A stretch of 7,674 nucleotides of DNA from Clostridia bacterium (GTDB lineage: Bacteria; Bacillota; Clostridia; SK-Y3; JACMMQ01), in assembly GCA_014378955.1 (NCBI GenBank), contig JACMMQ010000153.1, positions 1 through 7,674 on the forward strand, in the 5' to 3' direction. The stretch's first letter is position 1, and every line of letters starts with the position of its first letter. Shown one piece after another: positions 5,030 through 7,674 of this stretch. The position numbers were made by a program, and so were the translations under genes. Below the pieces are notes generated by a model. The model was not told the origin of the DNA and made no database searches. It worked only from the letters and a program-made list of their open reading frames with translations.

Positions 5030-6898
5030 TTACACCTGCTTTAAAACCTCATCATCATCCTTGAGCTGTAACGGCATAACCGAAACCACAATGTGCTTGT
5101 GCTTTAAAAGCTCACGCTCCAAGAACTCTCTTGTGTTGTTGTGCAAGAATCGGTGCCACCATTTTTTTACCACGAATTGAGGCACGATGACGGTAATCAT
5201 ATCGCCCTTTTGGTAATCGTATTCCGCTGACTCAATAAATTCTAGCAGTGGCTCAACCACTTGGCGGAACGGGGAATATTTAATAAACAAAGGAATGTCT
5301 TCAACATTCAAGTGGTCATAGCGTTGCTGTAGCTCTTTTGCTGCCTCTGTATCAATGGCTACGCTAAAGGCTACGACATTGTCTGATATGGTCTTCGCAT
5401 AACGCAAAGCACGCACGCTTGACTTGTTGATGCTTTCAATCGGTATAATGACACGGTTGCGATACACCTTTTTCTCAACGGCAGTATCGTAGTCCTCATG
5501 CTTGATGCGGAGCTGCTTGACAACAGCGGCATAGTGCTTTTTCACCTTGAGCATGCCAAAAATCATCGTTGGAATGAGTATGACAACAATCCAAGCCCCT
5601 TCGTGGAATTTCGTAAAGGCTATGACAAACATAGCAAAGGTGGTCAATACGGCGCCGAAGCCATTGATAAATGCTTTTAACTGCCAATGGTCACCCTTAT
5701 GGCGCATCCATTTTAAAAACATGCCAGATTGTGACAACGTAAACGATATAAAAACGCCTATCGCGTATAAACCAATCAGTGAGGACACCGTCGCATTAAA
5801 CATAATCACTAAGATGATCGCACTAACGGATAGCAAGACAATGCCATTGTCATAGCTCAAACGGTCGCCACGCATGCTGAGTTGACGGGGTGCATACCCT
5901 TCCTTTGCCATGACTGAAATGAGCATTGGAAATCCTGAAAATGCTGTGTTTGCTGCTAAAATCAAAATGGTAAAGGTCGTGGCAACCACAAAATAAAACA
6001 TAAAGCCGCCGTTGAATATTTCCTTCGCCATCACCACTAATACAGCGCCCTGCGTAAGTGGGTTGACCTTGAAATATTGTGCGAGGAAAGAGGTACCACC
6101 AAATAATACGAGGATAATAAGCGCTAAAATAACCAACACACTTTTTGCATGCTTGGCAGAGGGCTCTTTGAAATTAGGGACGGCATTGCTCACCGCTTCA
6201 ATCCCTGTCAGGGCGGTACAGCCGTTGGAAAACGCTCTCAGCATGAGCACGAACAAAGCCATGCCAGCGTATGGCGTGCCTTCTGCAATGGACGGTGGGG
6301 AGGGGACTTGTCCATTCATAATGCGGAAAACACCCGTTACAATCATCGCTAATATTGCGAAAATAAAGGCATAGGCAGGGATGCCAAACATTTTAGACGA
6401 TTCACTGATGCCACGTAGATTGCCAATCATCAGTAAAATAATCAGCACCACGCAAATCTCTACCTTAAAAGCATGGAGTGGTGCAAAGGCTGATACGATT
6501 TGCTCCACGCCAGACGATATACTAACCGCAACGGTCAAAACGTAATCGACGGACAATGCAGAGCCGGCTGTTACACCTGCAAGCACACCCATATTATCCT
6601 TTGCAACGATATAAGCGCCACCGCCATTTGGGTAGCATTCAATGGTTTGCCGATAAGAGATGACCAAAACAATTAGCAATATAATAATAGCAGAGGATAA
6701 GATCGCCATGTTAGAAAACGCTAACATGCCAATAGCAGGAATTAGCACAATCAACATTTCTTGTCCTGCATAAGCCACAGAGGAGATAGCATCACTGGAT
6801 AAAATGGGCAAGCCCCAGAGGATGCCAAATTTTTCGCCTTCTATTTGTTCGTTGGTAAGTGGCTTTCCTACCAAGAACTTTTTAAGTCTTTTAAACAT
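5030..6898 (-). CDS. kimA: KimA-like potassium importer (APC superfamily)
   Basis: A 622-residue permease closely resembling B. subtilis KimA (YdaO), a high-affinity K+/H+ symporter of the KUP-like branch of the APC superfamily. About 12 membrane helices span residues 25-450, followed by a cytosolic domain (about 450-622). Recognisable blocks: FLVGKPL (8-14), LSSDAISSVAYAGQE (33-47) with D36 and Y43, YPNGGGAYIVAKDN (89-102), SVDYVLTVAVS (116-126), FSNGCTALTGIEAVSNAVPNF (223-243), LAANTAFSGFP (314-324) and YAIGVFISFTLSQSGM (378-393). The tail includes PQFVVKKWWHRFLHN, as in KimA. No break is seen. The ATG at 6898 gives the KimA-like N-terminus MFKRLKKFLVGKPL; a second in-frame ATG at 6910 adds four residues but lies only three bases from the AGAAAGG site (6914-6920). 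In Firmicutes this transporter is usually inhibited by c-di-AMP. Amino-acid transport is the main alternative, as such proteins are often annotated 'amino acid permease'. Confidence 0.9.
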   Translation of the reverse strand: MFKRLKKFLVGKPLTNEQIEGEKFGILWGLPILSSDAISSVAYAGQEMLIVLIPAIGMLAFSNMAILSSAIIILLIVLVISYRQTIECYPNGGGAYIVAKDNMGVLAGVTAGSALSVDYVLTVAVSISSGVEQIVSAFAPLHAFKVEICVVLIILLMIGNLRGISESSKMFGIPAYAFIFAILAMIVTGVFRIMNGQVPSPPSIAEGTPYAGMALFVLMLRAFSNGCTALTGIEAVSNAVPNFKEPSAKHAKSVLVILALIILVLFGGTSFLAQYFKVNPLTQGAVLVVMAKEIFNGGFMFYFVVATTFTILILAANTAFSGFPMLISVMAKEGYAPRQLSMRGDRLSYDNGIVLLSVSAIILVIMFNATVSSLIGLYAIGVFISFTLSQSGMFLKWMRHKGDHWQLKAFINGFGAVLTTFAMFVIAFTKFHEGAWIVVILIPTMIFGMLKVKKHYAAVVKQLRIKHEDYDTAVEKKVYRNRVIIPIESINKSSVRALRYAKTISDNVVAFSVAIDTEAAKELQQRYDHLNVEDIPLFIKYSPFRQVVEPLLEFIESAEYDYQKGDMITVIVPQFVVKKWWHRFLHNNTREFLERELLKHKHIVVSVMPLQLKDDDEVLKQV

Positions 6899-6950
6899 CG
6901 TAAATATCATTAGCCTTTCTAGCTCGTAAAATTTTAACAGGTGTTTGCGA

Positions 6951-6977
6951 CGCCCTTATCGTGAGCAAGATAAGGCG
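6951..6977 (-). other. Hairpin in the kimA leader
   Basis: Arms CGCCTTATC (6969-6977 on the minus strand) and GATAAGGGCG (6951-6960) pair over nine positions with one bulged G and an 8-base loop. It lies between the U-tract hairpin and the kimA RBS. It has no U tract of its own. It could be part of a regulatory leader structure. Confidence 0.5.
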
Positions 6978-6984
6978 AAATGGC

Positions 6985-7024
6985 AAAAAATATATAAAAG
7001 CAAATTTAAATGATAAATTTGCTT
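6985..7024 (-). terminator. AT-rich terminator or attenuator in the kimA leader
   Basis: Minus strand: 11-base arms (7014-7024 and 6998-7008), perfect complements, with a 5-base loop, followed by TTATATATTTTTT (6997-6985). This is an intrinsic terminator shape, though the stem has few GC pairs. It lies downstream of the predicted kimA promoter, so it may attenuate kimA. Otherwise it may simply end the transcript of the upstream ABC transporter operon. Confidence 0.5.
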
Positions 7025-7053
7025 GAATTGATTTTGTTTTTAATCCCTCAACA

Positions 7054-7081
7054 ATTATAACACCAAGGTGAGTGAATGCAA
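7054..7081 (-). promoter_or_regulatory. Predicted kimA promoter, extended -10
   Basis: Minus strand: -10 TATAAT (7054-7059) preceded by TGT, an extended -10, with -35 TTGCAT (7076-7081) at 16 bp. The expected start is near 7047, giving a leader of about 150 bases that holds two hairpins. Confidence 0.6.
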
Positions 7082-7083
7082 AT

Positions 7084-7110
7084 ATTGGAAATATACCTAT
7101 TATTTCCAAT
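7084..7110. promoter_or_regulatory. 10-bp inverted repeat just upstream of the kimA -35 box, possible operator
   Basis: Arms ATTGGAAATA (7084-7093) and TATTTCCAAT (7101-7110) are exact complements with a 7-base spacer, two bases upstream of the -35 box. No U tract follows on either strand, so a terminator is less likely than a protein-binding dyad. I do not recognise the motif. Confidence 0.4.
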
Positions 7111-7192
7111 TAGTGTACTTGTAGGACGATATATCTAAATTGCTTACGTCATCCTCATATTATATAAGAAATGCTCGTGCATACGCTCGTTT

Positions 7193-7674
7193 TCACCGTT
7201 CTTCTCTGAAATATGCACTGCCCAGTGCTTTGGGTGCGGCATTTTCCTTTGATTTTTTCATGGACGATACAATGAGTGCAAATATTGTTGCAGCATATGG
7301 CAGCATATCTAAAAAATAAGGTGATATTTTTAAATCAAAGCTTTGCACGTAAAAGCCAAATATGCTCAAGCCACCAAAGAAATAAGCCCCCACAATTGCC
7401 TTGTACGGGTTCCACGCTGTAAAGATAATGAGCGCAACCGCTATCCAACCACGTCCAGCGGTGATGTTGTCCTGCCAAGTGGGTACATAAACGAGCGATA
7501 AATACGCACCGCCCAAGCCACACAGCGCACCCCCTAAAAGGATATGGAAATAACGCACCATGTTAACAGAAATCCCAGCCGCATCTGCCGAACCAGGGTT
7601 TTCACCCACCACACGCAAATTCAGTCCAAAACGGGTTTTATAGAGATAAATGCCAATCAATATCGCAATGACAA
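7193..7674 (-). CDS. ABC transporter permease, nucleoside/simple-sugar type (5' end outside window)
   Basis: The C-terminal 160 or so residues of a BPD_transp_2 family inner-membrane permease. The frame is open to the right edge; the codons before the internal TTG at 7660 read VIAI and continue the family sequence, so that TTG is not the start. Recognisable parts are KTRFGLNLRVVGENPGSADAAGISV, the cytosolic coupling segment that contacts the ATPase, then HILLGGALCGLGGAYLSL, WQDNITAGRGWIAVALIIFTAWNP and the last membrane helices. It most resembles the second permease (NupQ/YufQ type) of nucleoside uptake systems made of a lipoprotein, an ATPase and two permeases; ribose or another sugar is possible. 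In such operons this gene usually comes last, which fits the 294-bp gap before kimA. The charged C-terminus (SMKKSKENAAPKALGSAYFREER) is cytosolic. Confidence 0.9.
   Translation of the reverse strand, partial: VIAILIGIYLYKTRFGLNLRVVGENPGSADAAGISVNMVRYFHILLGGALCGLGGAYLSLVYVPTWQDNITAGRGWIAVALIIFTAWNPYKAIVGAYFFGGLSIFGFYVQSFDLKISPYFLDMLPYAATIFALIVSSMKKSKENAAPKALGSAYFREER

Noticed and set aside
5496..6374. Several open frames antisense or out of frame within the KimA-like gene
   Set aside because: They are shadows of a strongly conserved permease frame and carry no RBS or recognisable domain.
6891..7109. 72-codon minus-strand frame upstream of kimA
   Set aside because: It overlaps the kimA start, promoter and leader hairpins, has no RBS, and its hydrophobic stretch comes from AT-rich leader DNA.
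6899..7190. c-di-AMP (ydaO) riboswitch upstream of kimA
   Set aside because: The GC-rich conserved blocks of that riboswitch cannot be seen in this AT-rich leader; a covariance-model search would settle it.
7150..7192. Terminator directly after the ABC permease gene
   Set aside because: Only a short direct repeat (GCTCGT twice) and weak self-complementarity are present, with no stable stem followed by T.
7658..7660. TTG as the start of the ABC permease
   Set aside because: The frame continues upstream to the edge with family-like hydrophobic residues, and the visible part is too short for a whole permease.

Overview
The window looks like a stretch of chromosome from a low-to-moderate GC Gram-positive anaerobe, most likely class Clostridia. 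Supporting signs are strong AGGAGG-type ribosome binding sites, frequent TTG/GTG starts, a Bacillus/Clostridium-type LexA box (GAAC-RNRY-GTTC), a canonical CcpA cre site, a copper-amine-oxidase-type 'stalk' domain protein and a KimA-type potassium permease. The genus cannot be named from this sequence. I see no tRNA, rRNA, CRISPR array, transposase or phage gene.

Layout, left to right. (1) 1-457, minus: the first 152 residues of a secreted copper-amine-oxidase N-terminal-domain protein, cut by the window edge, with promoter and RBS at 464-519. (2) About 573-866: gene-free DNA that is almost wholly a chain of short hairpins, bracketed by an 11-bp inverted pair. (3) 915-2426, minus: an SOS operon with Y-family DNA polymerase IV (dinB) followed 36 bp later by a 77-residue cysteine-containing protein of unknown function. 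A LexA operator lies directly on the dinB promoter. (4) 2427-2736: a divergent control region with the dinB promoter and LexA box on one side, and an extended -10 promoter plus a cre site for the next gene on the other. (5) 2737-4920, plus: a large polytopic membrane protein of the YfhO/GT-C type. (6) 4978-5014: a 37-bp palindrome between convergent genes, probably a two-way terminator. (7) 5030-6898, minus: a KimA-like K+ permease with a structured leader (promoter near 7054-7081, a hairpin with a U tract, and a second hairpin). (8) 7193-7674, minus: the C-terminal part of a nucleoside/simple-sugar-type ABC transporter permease, cut by the right edge.

The genes do not form one pathway. They are independent housekeeping or accessory units: SOS translesion synthesis, possible envelope glycosylation, potassium uptake and nucleoside or sugar uptake. 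The clearest new material is regulatory and structural: the hairpin mosaic, a small uncharacterised protein tied to the SOS polymerase, a sugar-responsive operator in front of the YfhO-like gene, and a kimA leader without a recognisable c-di-AMP (ydaO) riboswitch. I did not find convincing evidence of a wholly new multi-gene system.
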